Positions 1 to 10,361 are shown, counted from the first letter of the stretch. The stretch: DNA of 64,000 nt from Mesoplasma chauliocola (GCF_002290085.1 NZ_CP023173.1:274501-338500); one strand, 5' to 3'. The notes: generated by a model not told the origin, from the sequence alone. Numbers and translations are program-made.

Positions 1-1292
1 CTGTGAACAAGGCTTCAAATATATTTGCTGCTAGAAAAGTTGATGAAGCTTTTGACCCAGAAGCAATTAAAACAAAAATTATTACTTTAGACAAAATATT
101 TGTTGAAAAACAAAAAACTTTTAATGATTTAAAAGAAGTAAGAGAAAAGTTAATAGATGACATTAATCAAATAGCTTCAAATATAAGAATTGGAAAAAAT
201 TCAATTAATATTTTAAATTCATCATTAGTTGAATTATCAGATAATTACAAAATTATTACTGGTAAAGATTTAATAAATAATCAAACAACTTCTTCATTTG
301 ATGAATCTGAGTCAATTAGAATAGCAAGAGAAATTGCTAAACTAGAAACTGAAAGAAATGAAATTTCTATTAAACTAAATGGATTATCAGAATCAAAAAC
401 TAAAACAACTGATCGTCAACATGAACTAAATAAAGAAAATAAAGAAAAACGTGAAGTCTTAAGTAATTGAAAAGATGAATTAGCTAATGTTAAATCAGAT
501 TTAAATGTTTTAGAAGCAACAAATATTCAAATTTTAAAAAGATTAAATGAAGGATATAACTTATCTTTAGATGCAATTCGTGAAATGGAATTTGATGAAA
601 TTGAAAATCCACAAGAAACAAGAGCAAGAATTCAAGAATTGACAATTGAATTAAAATCAATTGGAGAAGTTTCAATGGACGCTATCCAAGAGTATGAAGA
701 AACTAAGAAAGAATATGATTACTATGTTCTTAACTTAAATGAAGTTCAAGAATCAACTGATAAATTAAATGAAATAATTTTAAATATCGATATTGAAATG
801 AAAACACAATTTAAACGCATTGTTGATGATGTTAATGCAGCATTGCCAGAAGCATTCCAAAAATTATTTAATGGTGGAACAGCTCGTTTAATTTACACAA
901 ATCCTGAAGATATTTTAGAAACAGGAATTGATATTGAAGTTAATCCACCTGGTAAAAAAATTACCAACCTAAATTTATTGAGTGGGGGAGAAAAATCATT
1001 GGTTGCATTATCAGTATTATTCTCAATCTTAAAAGTAAGACCTCTACCATTGGTTATTTTAGATGAGGCTGAAGCTCCATTAGACCCAGCAAACGTTACA
1101 AGATTTGCGCGTTATGTTAGAGATTTTGTTGAAAATACTCAATTTATTATTGTTACTCATCGTGAAGGAACAATGGAAAACTGTGATATTCTATATGGTG
1201 TGACAATGGAAACTAAGGGAATTACAAAAATAGTTCAATTAGCTTTAGATATAGATAAAATTAAAAAACTAATTAATAAAAATAAAGAATAA
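1..1292 (+). CDS. smc: Chromosome segregation ATPase SMC, C-terminal part (5' end outside window)
   Basis: This is the distal half of SMC, the ATPase of the bacterial condensin that compacts and segregates the chromosome. The reading frame is open from the window edge, so the true start lies upstream. What remains is a long charged coiled-coil arm followed by the C-terminal ATPase half: the ABC-type signature LSGGEK near base 980, then Walker B VILDEAEAPLD and a D-loop, and a switch histidine in VTHREG. A TGA at 468-470 is read as Trp and lies in the coil. The family is usually 950-1200 residues, so roughly 430 are visible. A hairpin terminator follows directly, so smc ends its transcription unit. 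Confidence 0.95.
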
Positions 1293-1296
1293 AATA

Positions 1297-1332
1297 AAAA
1301 ATCACATAAATTTAGTGATTTTTTGCTTTTTT
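1297..1332 (+). terminator. Rho-independent terminator after smc
   Basis: A short hairpin with arms AAATCAC and GTGATTT is followed by a T-rich run just after the smc stop codon. The T-run also forms the left arm of a larger inverted repeat (see 1319-1388). Confidence 0.75.
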
Positions 1333-1388
1333 AATGTATTTAATCTTAGATTAAATAAAACGATTAAATAAACTTAAAAAGCAAAAAA
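1319..1388. repeat. Nested inverted repeat between smc and pst operon
   Basis: The left arm at 1319-1334 (T6-GC-T6-AA) and the right arm at 1374-1388 (TT-A5-GC-A6) are complementary over about 15 bp with one bulged T. Inside them sits a perfect 8-bp hairpin at 1338-1356 (ATTTAATC / GATTAAAT). The element lies just upstream of the pst promoter. It may act as a terminator for either direction or as a structured leader. Function is not established. Confidence 0.5.
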
Positions 1389-1399
1389 GTGACTAAAAT

Positions 1400-1408
1400 T
1401 GATATAAT
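1400..1408 (+). promoter_or_regulatory. Extended -10 promoter of the pst operon
   Basis: TGATATAAT fits the extended -10 pattern (TGnTATAAT) 32 bases before the pstS start, with a GGAG ribosome-binding site at about 1430. No convincing -35 box is visible, as expected for an extended -10 promoter. Confidence 0.55.
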
Positions 1409-1439
1409 ATTATTAATTATTTCTAAATAGGAGAAACAC

Positions 1440-2573
1440 ATGAACAAGAAATTCTTTTTAGTAATGGTTATAGTTGTTGGAGCAATTATAGGTTTATGAT
1501 CTTGAACCTTTGTTGCCCCAAACAATTCTATAAGTATTGGTGGTAGTGCCAGTGTTCAACCTTTATTAAAAAAACTTACTGATAAATATACAACAGCTGA
1601 TGGTAAAAAGTTTGTTTATTCTGCAACAGGTTCTGGTGCTGGTGTAACAAACGTGCAAGAAGGTGTATATGAAATAGGATTTATTTCAAAAGAAATTCTT
1701 TCAGATGACTGAAAAGATAAAAAGATTATTAATGAAAGCAAAGTTGAAGAAGGTGGAGTTTTTGAACAACTTTCAAGTGAAGATTTAAAAAATCCAAATT
1801 GATATTCTGAAAAATTAAAAGAACAAGAAGATATTGAAGATACTTATAGATCAATTGAATTCGCTAGAGATTCTATTGTATTTGTTTATAATGACAAAGG
1901 AACAGGTTTTTCTGAATTTTTAGAAAATACAAAAATAGATTTTCATTTTGAAGTTCTTGAAAATGGAAAGTTTGATCCTAATGGAACAAGCACACAATTA
2001 TTAAAAGAAGTTTATGAGCATGACTCACAAAATAAATTGATAACTTGACAACAATTAGCATTAAGCATAGCTGATAAGTTTTCAGATGATGCTCATAAAG
2101 AAACAAATAAACAAGAGGCTCTAAAAGTTTCAAATAAAATTAAAGTAACACCTTATTCTTCAACAAGTGGTTCTGGAACTAGAACATCATTTACAAGCTT
2201 AACAGATGTGCATCCTGGAAATGCAGTTAAAGAATATGGAGCAAATGGTACAATCTATAGTCAAATTGAAAAATCGCCTGGTTCAATAGGTTTTGTTTCA
2301 ATGTTATATGGTTCAGCTGAATCATCAACTGTTAAGTCAGTTAAAATTAAGAAGGATAATAATGAATGAGATCCTTCAAATGATAATTCAGAGCAATTAA
2401 AGGATTATCCTCTAACAAGACCATTCATAGCAATTTATAAATATGATAGTAATAATGAACATTTATCACAAATTATCGATTTCTTATTTTGAATGGCTAC
2501 AAGTAAAGAAGTCGAAAGTTTTTATTCATCTGTAGGATTATCTCAAAAGATTGTAAACGATATTAGAAATTAA
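1440..2573 (+). CDS. pstS: Phosphate ABC transporter substrate-binding protein PstS
   Basis: Binds extracellular phosphate and delivers it to the membrane permease encoded next. The 377-residue product starts with a hydrophobic segment (residues about 5-25) and then GGSASVQPLL and ATGSGAGV, the conserved phosphate-contacting regions of PstS; a second loop SSTSGSGTRTSF also matches the family. The hydrophobic N-terminus has no lipobox cysteine, so the protein is probably held by an uncleaved anchor and not by a lipid, unlike most Gram-positive PstS proteins. Several TGA codons serve as Trp. First gene of pstS-pstCA-pstB-phoU, 19 bases before the permease start. Confidence 0.9.
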
Positions 2574-2592
2574 TAAATAGAATGGAGAATTT

Positions 2593-4740
2593 ATGTTTCT
2601 TAGAAAAAGTAGTGAAGAAAATTCATTTAAAGCTAAACAGTTTAAACCAAAACAAAATTTAAATGCTAAATTATTTAAATCTATAGTTTACAGTTTAACT
2701 TTTGCTGTTATTGCAATTCTGCTAGTTTTAGTAATCTTTGTTATTTTAAAATCAACAAATGTTTTTAAAGAAACAGGGTTTTGAAGTTTTATTACAGGTA
2801 CAAGTTGAAAACCTGGCAAAAATGGACAAGGTCAATATGGTATAGGTTTAATTATTTTAATGACACTTGTTCTTTTAACAATATCAATGTTGTTTGCAAT
2901 TCCACTAACAATTTTCTCAACATTATTTATTTCTGAATATCTTTCAGTAAGTATGCAAAAAAAAGTTTTAACAGTTATAAAACTTTTAGCAAGTGTTCCC
3001 TCTGTTGTATTTGGTTTATTTGCAAGAGACCAAATTGGTGCACTATTTCAATTAATGGGAGCTCCAAATAATGATAATTTAATGGTTGCAGCTATGACTA
3101 TGACATTTATGGCAGCTCCAACAATGATAAGTTTAAGTTACAATGCTGTTCAATCAGTTCCTGAAGGTTACAGACTTGGAAGTTTAGGTTTAGGGATTTC
3201 AAAAGAACAAACAACTTTTAAAATTATTAGAAAGTCGGCATCAGCGAAAATAATTTCTGCAATAATTTTAGGTATGGCTAGAGTTATAGGGGAAACTATG
3301 GCAATTATGATGATAGCTGGTAACTCAACTGGTGGTTTCATAACTGACAGCGGAATAGCTGGTTTCTTATTTTCATCAATTAGAACTCTTGCTGCAACTA
3401 TTGGTTTAGAGATGACTGAAAACAGTGGATCAACCCACGAATCAGCACTTTACGCAATTGGATTAATTTTATTCTTATTAGTGTTTATTATTAACATTGT
3501 AATTTTATTTATGTCAAATGTTGATAACATGAAGTATTCAAGAAGAATTAAAAGAGAAGAAAAGTTAAATCAAAACGCAATTAAAAAATCTAAAGACCCA
3601 AAATATGTTTATGATAAAAAAGTGCTAGGAATGATGGTACATAATCGTACAGAAAACAAATTCTTTAAAAAAATGTATTCTGCTACAATGCTACTTTTTA
3701 TGTGAATATCAACAGCTATAATAATTTCATTTACTTTCTGAATTTTGGGTGATGTTTTAATTAGAGGATTAATAGGCCTTTCAGATCCAATTGCATTTAT
3801 ACATATGGACACAGAAAATAGAACTGGTGGAGGTATATTTGCTGCTTTACTTACAACATTGCTGCTTGTTTTATGTACACTTGTATTTGCAATACCATTT
3901 GCGTTAGCAGCAGCAGTTTATTTAAATGAGTATGCAAGACAAAATTCAATTTTAACTAAATCATTTAGATTTGGTATTAACCTTTTAGCTTCAACACCAT
4001 CAATTGTATTTGGTATATTTGGTTTATCAATATTTATTGTTTTATTAGGATTGCCTTTTAGTATTTTAGCAGCAGCTTTAACAATGACAATAGTTGTATT
4101 ACCAATGTTAATATCTAACTTTGAGGATGCTTTACAACAAGTCCCACATCAATATCGTGAAGCAGGCGCAGCTTTAGGTCTAACAAAAATTCAAACTTTA
4201 TTTAAAATTATTTTGCCTAACGCAATGGAAGGTATTATTACAGGTATTATCTTAGCTATGGCTAAAATTATTGGTGAATCTGCTCCTATTTATTTAACTT
4301 TAGGAACAGATATTCAAATGCCAACTCAAGGATTCTTATCTCAAGGAACAACTTTAACAACTGGTATTTACATGATGGTTGCAGAAGGAATTCCAGGTCA
4401 TGGTCAAGGAACAATTTATTTAATGGCGTTAATTACTATTATTCTTATTGTTGGGTTAAACTTTACATCAGGAAGATTATCATCATTACTTGTTCAAAAA
4501 TCAAAAGACTTAAAAGCTAAATCAAAAATCAAGCGTAAAGAATTTAAAACTAGAAATAAAGCAAGGTTTAAAAAGTTGAAACCATCCTTCAAATTTAAAA
4601 TAATGAAACTACAAAGTAAAATTAGAAATAATGAAATTAAATTAACTTACTTTATAAAACTAAAAGAAAAAAACAAGGCTTGAATTAAACGTAGCAAAGA
4701 ATATAGAAAATTAAAAAAAGGAGTTACAGATCATGAGTAG
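2593..4740 (+). CDS. pstA: Phosphate ABC transporter permease, PstC-PstA fusion
   Basis: One 715-residue reading frame holds both membrane subunits of the phosphate importer. The first half (to about residue 330) is PstC-like and the second half PstA-like. Each has several membrane helices and the cytoplasmic coupling loop that docks on the ATPase (YRLGSLGLG in half one, [11 protein letters not shown] in half two). TGA codons at the junction read as Trp, so the halves are not separated by a stop. A positively charged tail of about 70 residues follows the last helix. Fused PstCA proteins are known in mycoplasmas (for example MG411). The last 8 bases overlap pstB, implying coupled translation. 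Confidence 0.92.
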
Positions 4741-5593
4741 TACTATTAAAAAAGATGAATCTATTAAAGGTTTAGATTTAAATAAAAATATCAAAGAAGA
4801 AAAGCAAGTTAAACTACCTGCTCTTTCAAAAAGAGCAGATATTATAAAAGTCTCTGATTTTAACTTCTTTTATAAAGGTAAAAAACAAGCTTTATTTGAT
4901 ATAAACATGGAAATTAAAGAAAATTCTATTACAACTTTTATTGGTCCTTCAGGATGTGGTAAGTCAACACTATTAAGATCAATAAATAGAATGAATGATT
5001 TAATTAGCGGATCAAGTATTGAAGGGTCTATTGAGGTTTTTGATGAAGAAATTTATAAACCTGGAACAGATGTTTCTAAATTAAGAACAGAAGTTGGTAT
5101 GGTTTTTCAAAAAGCAAACCCATTCCCTTTATCAATATATGATAATGTTGTTTATGGACCAAAAACTCAAGGTATTAAAAGCAAGAAAGTTTTAGATCAA
5201 ATATGTGAAGACTCTTTAAGAAAAGCTGCACTGTGAGAAGAAGTCAAAGATAAATTGGAAACACCAGCTTTAGGGCTTTCAGGTGGTCAACAGCAAAGAC
5301 TTTGTATCGCTAGAGCTATTTCAATGCACCCTAAAATTTTATTAATGGATGAACCTACATCGGCTTTAGACCCAATTGCAACATTGAAAGTTGAAGAATT
5401 AGTTCTTGAACTTAAAAAAGAATATACAATTGTAATGGTTACACACTCATTGCAACAAGCCACTAGAATAAGCGACATGACTGCTTATTTCTTAAAAGGG
5501 GAATTAATAGAGTATAATACAACTAAGAAAATCTTTATTAATCCAAAAGATTCAAGAACAGAAGATTATATTTCAGGAAGGTATGGTGATTAA
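4733..5593 (+). CDS. pstB: Phosphate ABC transporter ATP-binding protein PstB
   Basis: ATPase that powers phosphate import. The 286-residue product shows Walker [11 protein letters not shown]-loop VFQKANPFP, signature LSGGQQQR, Walker [14 protein letters not shown] and the switch VTHS. The N-terminal 40 residues form a charged extension not found in the short versions of the family. A TGA at 5234-5236 is Trp within the helical subdomain. The start lies inside the 3' end of the permease gene and phoU begins 2 bases after the stop, so all four genes are one operon. Confidence 0.95.
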
Positions 5594-5595
5594 TT

Positions 5596-6282
5596 ATGTC
5601 AATAAATAAAATTTTAGATAATGATATTAGACAGTTAACTAATATGCTTGAAGAAATGATCAGAGAGACTAAAGTTCAATACGCTGAAACTTTTCAAGTT
5701 ATTACTAAAAATGACATTGAAGGTTCAACTATGATTGTTGAACACGACAAAATTATTAATGATAAATTAAATGAATTTACTTCAACTGCTTTATGAAAAA
5801 TTGCTAAACAACAATTAATGGCTAAAGACTTAAGATTAGCAGTTGGTGGAATCTTACTAGCAAGAGAAATTGAAATTATTGCTGACTATGCAAAAAAATT
5901 ATGCATTTTCTTTACTAAGTTTAAACCAACCAAAAAGTATACAACTTCAATCTTGAATTTATTTCAATTAGTTATTGATATGTTAGATAGCTTTTCAGAA
6001 TTATTCATAAATTTTGATACAAATAAAATAGTTAAAGTAATGGAATTAGAGTCTGAAATTAATAAGGAATTTGATGATTTATATAACTACTTAGTAAAAG
6101 CATTAAAAAAAGCTGAAACAACTGAAGAAGTAACTGAAATTTCTGAAGCAATGAAACAAGCAAAAAACTTGGAAAGAGCTGGAGACCACTTATTAACAGT
6201 TCAAGAAATAGTTTCATTTATAAGAACTGGAAGGTTTGAAGAAACTTCAGAAATTTATGAAAATTTAAAAACAATGATGTAA
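5596..6282 (+). CDS. phoU: Phosphate transport regulator PhoU
   Basis: A 228-residue all-helical protein with the two repeated three-helix bundles of PhoU. Acidic metal-binding motifs are visible, including AGDHL in the second repeat, which matches the conserved (E/D)xxxD surface of PhoU. In bacteria PhoU dampens PstSCAB activity and, where present, signals to a PhoR-type kinase; no such kinase is encoded here, so a direct effect on the transporter is the likelier role (inference). It starts 2 bases after pstB and ends at a strong terminator. Confidence 0.9.
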
Positions 6283-6288
6283 TAAACG

Positions 6289-6317
6289 AAAATCTGCACA
6301 TGCAGATTTTTTTATTT
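6289..6317 (+). terminator. Terminator of the pst operon
   Basis: A perfect 10-bp hairpin (AAAATCTGCA, 2-base gap, TGCAGATTTT) runs into a T-tract immediately after phoU. Confidence 0.85.
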
Positions 6318-6361
6318 TAAGATATTTTGATAAAATAATAAATAGTAGATAGAGGTATATC

Positions 6362-7465
6362 ATGGGGTTTTGGAATAAGTTAAAAGATAAAATAAAGGGA
6401 AAAACTATTGAAGAAAATATCGAGGCGATAGAAGCTGAAAAAATAGATGTAGTAGAAGAGAAGAAAACACCAAGCGATAAAGAAATTGTTAAAAAACAAA
6501 AACTTAAAGCTAAAAAACAAAAGACTGAAAAAGCAATTGCAAAATCAGCTTTAGACTTTTCAAAAGATATTAAAAAGCTTTCAAAGAAATATAAAAAAAT
6601 GGATGACGATTTCTTTGAAGAACTAGAAGAAGTTTTAATTAAAACTGATATGGGAATGAAAATGGTTTTAAAGATATCAAATAATATTAGAAGAAAAGTT
6701 AAAAATACAACTGAGGCCTTAGAATTTAGAGAAATCCTAGCTGAAGAAATTTATGACATTTATACTGATGGATCAAAAAAAGTTAATAATTTAAATTTTG
6801 AAGATGGAAGATTAAACATATTCATGGTGATTGGAGTTAATGGAACTGGTAAAACAACATCATTATCAAAAATTGCTAACTACTACGCTGAACAAAATAA
6901 AAAGGTTTTAATTGCAGCAGCAGATACTTTTAGAGCGGGAGCTATTGAGCAACTTGAAGAATGGGTTGATAAAAGACTGGATAATAAAGTTGATTTAGTT
7001 AAAGGTAAAAAGAAAAATCAAGATCCAGCAAGTGTGGTTTATGATGCATTGGAAAAAGCTAAGGGTGAAAATTACGATTTACTATTAATTGATACTGCTG
7101 GTCGTTTACAAAATAAAGTTAATTTGATGAATGAATTAGAAAAAATGTATCAAGTTGTTGAAAAATTTGAAAAAAAAGCACCGCATGAATTATTACTAGT
7201 AATAGATGCAACAACTGGTCAAAATGGAGTTATTCAAGCACAAGAATTTAATGAAGTTGCAAATGTAACTGGAATTGTTTTAACGAAAATGGATGGAACA
7301 AGTAAGGGTGGAATTGCGCTTTCAATAAAAGATCAATTAAACATTCCTGTTAAACTTGTAGGAGTTGGAGAACAAGTAGAAGATCTTGAAAAATTTGATG
7401 TAGATCAATATGTATATAGTTTAGTTATTGGTTTTATGGAAGACAAGGAAGAGGACAATGAGTAA
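6362..7465 (+). CDS. ftsY: Signal recognition particle receptor FtsY
   Basis: GTPase receptor that docks SRP-ribosome complexes at the membrane for co-translational insertion. The 367-residue product has a charged Lys/Glu-rich N-terminal region (the short A domain of Gram-positives), the helical N domain, then the G domain with GVNGTGKTT (G1), the insertion-box region DTFRAGA, DTAGR (G3) and TKMDG (G4). This gene uses TGG for Trp, whereas most neighbours rely on TGA. A weak extended -10 (TGATAAAAT near 6328) lies upstream. The stop overlaps the ylxM start by 8 bases. Confidence 0.95.
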   Translation: MGFWNKLKDKIKGKTIEENIEAIEAEKIDVVEEKKTPSDKEIVKKQKLKAKKQKTEKAIAKSALDFSKDIKKLSKKYKKMDDDFFEELEEVLIKTDMGMKMVLKISNNIRRKVKNTTEALEFREILAEEIYDIYTDGSKKVNNLNFEDGRLNIFMVIGVNGTGKTTSLSKIANYYAEQNKKVLIAAADTFRAGAIEQLEEWVDKRLDNKVDLVKGKKKNQDPASVVYDALEKAKGENYDLLLIDTAGRLQNKVNLMNELEKMYQVVEKFEKKAPHELLLVIDATTGQNGVIQAQEFNEVANVTGIVLTKMDGTSKGGIALSIKDQLNIPVKLVGVGEQVEDLEKFDVDQYVYSLVIGFMEDKEEDNE

Positions 7466-7784
7466 AAATAATTTAGAAAAAACTTTGGAGTTGTCTTCAT
7501 TGTTTTATCTTTATCATAATTTGTTAACACAAAAACAGGTTGAATATTTTGAGTTATATTTTGAAGAGGATTTAAGTTTTCAAGAAATAGCGGATCAATT
7601 AGAAATATCAAAAGCAGCAGCACATGATGCAATTAATAAAATCATAAAATCATTAAATGATTTAGAAGAAAAATTGGGTCTAAATAAGAAAAAAGAAGTA
7701 ATTAATAAAGTTTTAGATTCATATAAAGAATCAAGTAATAAAGAAGTTATAAAGCTTGTTAATGAAATGAAAGAGGTTATTTAA
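7458..7784 (+). CDS. ylxM: YlxM/p13-like DNA-binding protein (UPF0122)
   Basis: A 108-residue helix-turn-helix protein of the YlxM family, which is normally found beside SRP genes and is thought to modulate SRP function or expression. The core LSFQEIADQLEISKAAAHDAINK is the sigma-region-4-like helix-turn-helix. I chose the ATG at 7458 over the in-frame ATG at 7428 because it follows a GGAAGAGG ribosome-binding site and gives the usual YlxM N-terminus. It overlaps ftsY by 8 bases and its TAA shares an A with the ymdB start. Confidence 0.88.
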   Translation: MSKNNLEKTLELSSLFYLYHNLLTQKQVEYFELYFEEDLSFQEIADQLEISKAAAHDAINKIIKSLNDLEEKLGLNKKKEVINKVLDSYKESSNKEVIKLVNEMKEVI

Positions 7785-8548
7785 TGAGAATTTTAATGAT
7801 AGGAGACATTTTTGCTAAACCTGGTAGAGATGCATTTAAAAAACATATTGCAAAATTAATTGAATCTAAAAAAATTGATTTTGTTGTTGTTAATGGTGAA
7901 AATACAACTCATGGTAAATCAATATCAAAAGAACATTATAATTTTTATAAGCAAAATAGTGTTGATGTTATTACAAGCGGAAATCATATATTTAAAAATC
8001 CTGAAGTTCTTCAATATATATCTCAAACTCCAGATTTACTAAAACCTATGAATATGTATAAAACACCAGGCAATGGATATGTAATAGTTCAAAAAAATAA
8101 TAAAAAAATTTGTGTTTTAAATTTAATGGGTAACAATTTTATGGACCCTTCAAATAGTGTTTATGAATCAATGGAAGATTTTTTAAATCTTAAACTAAAT
8201 TATGATATTTTATTAGTTGATTTTCATGCTGAAACAACTGCTGAAAAAATAGCTTTTGCTTTAAATTATGATGGAATAATAACTGGATTTGTTGGAACAC
8301 ATACTCACGTTCAAACAGCTGATGAAAGAATATTACCAAAAGGTACTGCATTTATTACTGATTTAGGAATGAGTGGGGTAATTGATTCAGTTATTGGAAT
8401 TGAACCAAGCGATGCTATTTATAAACAAAAAACAGGACTTATAAAACGTTTCCAACCTGCAAATGGAATTGCAAAATTAAACGGTGTAATTATTGAAATT
8501 AATGAAAATACCAACAAAGCAATTAGCATTGAAAGAATAAGTATTTAA
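7784..8548 (+). CDS. ymdB: YmdB-family metallophosphoesterase (TIGR00282)
   Basis: A dinuclear metal phosphodiesterase of the YmdB family; in Bacillus subtilis the enzyme cleaves 2'3'/3'5'-cyclic nucleotides and affects RNA turnover and biofilm decisions. The 254-residue product carries the metal-binding motifs in order: GDIFAKPGRD, NGENTTHG, SGNHIF, DFHAETTAEK and GTHTHVQT. Its length matches the family (about 264). It starts by a one-base TAATG overlap with ylxM, so ftsY, ylxM and ymdB are cotranscribed and translationally coupled. Confidence 0.93.
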   Translation: MRILMIGDIFAKPGRDAFKKHIAKLIESKKIDFVVVNGENTTHGKSISKEHYNFYKQNSVDVITSGNHIFKNPEVLQYISQTPDLLKPMNMYKTPGNGYVIVQKNNKKICVLNLMGNNFMDPSNSVYESMEDFLNLKLNYDILLVDFHAETTAEKIAFALNYDGIITGFVGTHTHVQTADERILPKGTAFITDLGMSGVIDSVIGIEPSDAIYKQKTGLIKRFQPANGIAKLNGVIIEINENTNKAISIERISI

Positions 8549-8573
8549 AAGCAATTTATTTGCTTTTTTTATT
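8547..8573 (+). terminator. Terminator after ymdB
   Basis: A hairpin AAAAGCAA-TTTA-TTGCTTTT with trailing T's overlaps the last bases of the ymdB stop codon. Confidence 0.8.
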
Positions 8574-8595
8574 CCAGATTTTAAAACGAATTTAG

Positions 8596-8601
8596 TATAA
8601 T
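8596..8601 (+). promoter_or_regulatory. -10 box of metK promoter
   Basis: TATAAT lies 34 bases before the metK ATG with an AGAAGGGAAAAAGG ribosome-binding region between. The leader is too short for a SAM riboswitch. Confidence 0.5.
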
Positions 8602-8634
8602 TTATATTGATATCGCAGAAGGGAAAAAGGAAAA

Positions 8635-9768
8635 ATGAGAAAATTATTTACTAGCGAAAGTGTTTCAGAAGGTCATCCAGACAAAATATGTGATCAGATA
8701 TCTGATGCGATATTGGATGAAGTATTGAAACAAGACCCAAACGCTAAGGTAGCCTGCGAAACATTTGCTACCACAAACTATTTATTAATCGGTGGACAGA
8801 TAACAACAACTGCTGTTGTTGATTATGAAAAAGTTGCACGCGAAGTATTAAGAAAAATAGGATACAACAACGATGCATATGGTATCAATGCTGACACATG
8901 TCAAATTGATATTAGAATTGAGCAACAATCAGCAGATATTGCTTTAGGAATTGAATTAGATACTGAAATAATCGGGGCTGGTGACCAAGGTATTATGTTT
9001 GGTTATGCAACAAATGAATCAAAAACTTTTTTACCATTAGCTATAACTATTTCACATGAATTAGTTTACTTAGCTTCTAAGTTAAGAAAAGAAGGAAAAT
9101 TTAAATGAGCAAGACCAGATATGAAGTCTCAAGTAACAATAGATTATACAGATGAATCAAATCCAAAAATTGACACAATCTTAATGTCTATTCAACATGA
9201 TGATGAAATGATTGAAGCTGAATTTAAGGCGTTTATTAAAAATGAAATAATGGATATTGTAGCCAAAGAGTTTGGATTGAACACAGACTATAAAGTTTTA
9301 ATTAATCCTACAGGTAGATTTGTAATTGGTGGTCCACAAGGAGATACTGGTTTAACAGGAAGAAAAATAATTGTTGATACTTATGGTGGTTATTCACGCC
9401 ATGGTGGTGGAGCATTTTCAGGAAAAGATGCAACTAAAGTTGATAGATCAGCTGCCTATATGGCAAGATACGCTGCTAAAAATTTAGTTGCAGCAGGTTT
9501 AGCTGATAAAGTTGAAATACAAGTTTCATATGCAATTGGTAAACCAGAACCAGTCTCAATTTTTATTGAAACATTTGGTACTGAAAAAGTAACAAAAGAA
9601 GAAATTGTTAAAATTTTAACTGAAAACTTTAATTTTTCAGTTAATGAAATAATTAAAGTTTTAGATTTAAGAAAACCAATATTCTTAAAAACTGCGACTT
9701 ATGGTCACTTTGGTAAAAATGAATTTACTTGAGAGAAATTAGATAAAGTTGCGTCAATTAAAAAATAA
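8635..9768 (+). CDS. metK: S-adenosylmethionine synthetase
   Basis: Makes SAM from methionine and ATP, supplying the many RNA methyltransferases of this genome. The 377-residue product has the N-terminal SEGHPDK, the ATP-binding GAGDQGIMFGYA, the phosphate loop GGPQGDTGLTGRK and the K/D-containing GGAFSGKD motif. Length equals the family norm. Three TGA-Trp codons (9106, 9730 and internal) would truncate it under code 11. It is a single-gene unit flanked by terminators on both sides. Confidence 0.96.
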
Positions 9769-9771
9769 AGA

Positions 9772-9803
9772 AAAAAATCACTTTGATTAAAGTGATTTTT
9801 TAT
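9772..9803 (+). terminator. Terminator after metK
   Basis: A 12-bp hairpin AAAAATCACTTT-GATT-AAAGTGATTTTT with a T-tract, just after the metK stop. Confidence 0.85.
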
Positions 9804-9838
9804 CATATAATAATTAATAAAAAAGGAAAATGAAATAA

Positions 9839-10321
9839 ATGGAAAAATTTACTAAAAATATTTTTTTTAGAATATTAATTTTTTATTTTTTAATTTCATT
9901 TTTATTACCACAATTAGGATTTCTTATTCCAATAATTGTAATTTTTTCACTGTTTTTTTCAATTTTTTCAATTTTTAAGACAAATAAAGTAAAGCCAAAG
10001 TATATTTCAGTCTTTTTTCTTTTTTTCTTTCTTTGAACTTTATTTATTTTTGTCTTTACAATTACTTTGCTAATTGTATTTTTAAAAGATAATATGATTT
10101 TAATAAATTTTAAAGCATCAATTGCTTTACTTTGTACGATTATTATCACAGTAAATTTTTTATCACTTTTAAATGCAATAATTATAAATTATAAAAAAGA
10201 GTTTGATATAAATGAAATTTCAAAAACTAATAATAAATATATTAAATATTTATGTTTTTGAGAAAAGTTAATAATGCTTGAAAGAATAATTTGATATAGG
10301 CATTCAATTTCTTCAATTTAA
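9839..10321 (+). CDS. Small integral membrane protein, unknown
   Basis: I do not recognise this 160-residue protein. It is very hydrophobic and Phe/Ile-rich, with about four predicted membrane segments: residues 8-28, 29-48, 60-88 and 97-122. It ends in a short charged cytoplasmic tail with two Trp encoded by TGA. The ATG follows an AAAAAGGAAA ribosome-binding site. It precedes an ATP-binding cassette and an FtsX-type permease by about 40 bases, so it could be an accessory subunit of that transporter, but nothing in its sequence proves this. Confidence 0.6.
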
Positions 10322-10326
10322 AGTAA

Positions 10327-10354
10327 CCTATTTTTAACAATTTAAAATAGGAGG
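10327..10354 (+). promoter_or_regulatory. Hairpin overlapping the ribosome-binding site of the ABC ATPase gene
   Basis: CCTATTTT at 10327-10334 pairs with AAAATAGG at 10344-10351 across a 9-base loop. The right arm includes the first half of the AGGAGG ribosome-binding site (10349-10354), so folding would hide it. There is no T-tract after it, so it does not look like an intrinsic terminator. Confidence 0.4.
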
Positions 10355-10361
10355 ATTTTTC

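Noticed and set aside
2593-4740. Separate pstC and pstA genes
   Set aside because: The stretch between the two halves stays in one frame with only TGA-Trp codons and no intervening TAA/TAG or ribosome-binding site.
8574-8634. Possible SAM riboswitch before metK
   Set aside because: Only about 60 bases lie between the previous terminator and the ATG, too short for any known SAM riboswitch, and no paired regions typical of one are seen.
9883-10149. Minus-strand open frame opposite the small membrane protein
   Set aside because: It is antisense to a plausible gene, lacks a ribosome-binding site and has low-complexity Lys/Ile composition, a shadow of the T-rich plus strand.
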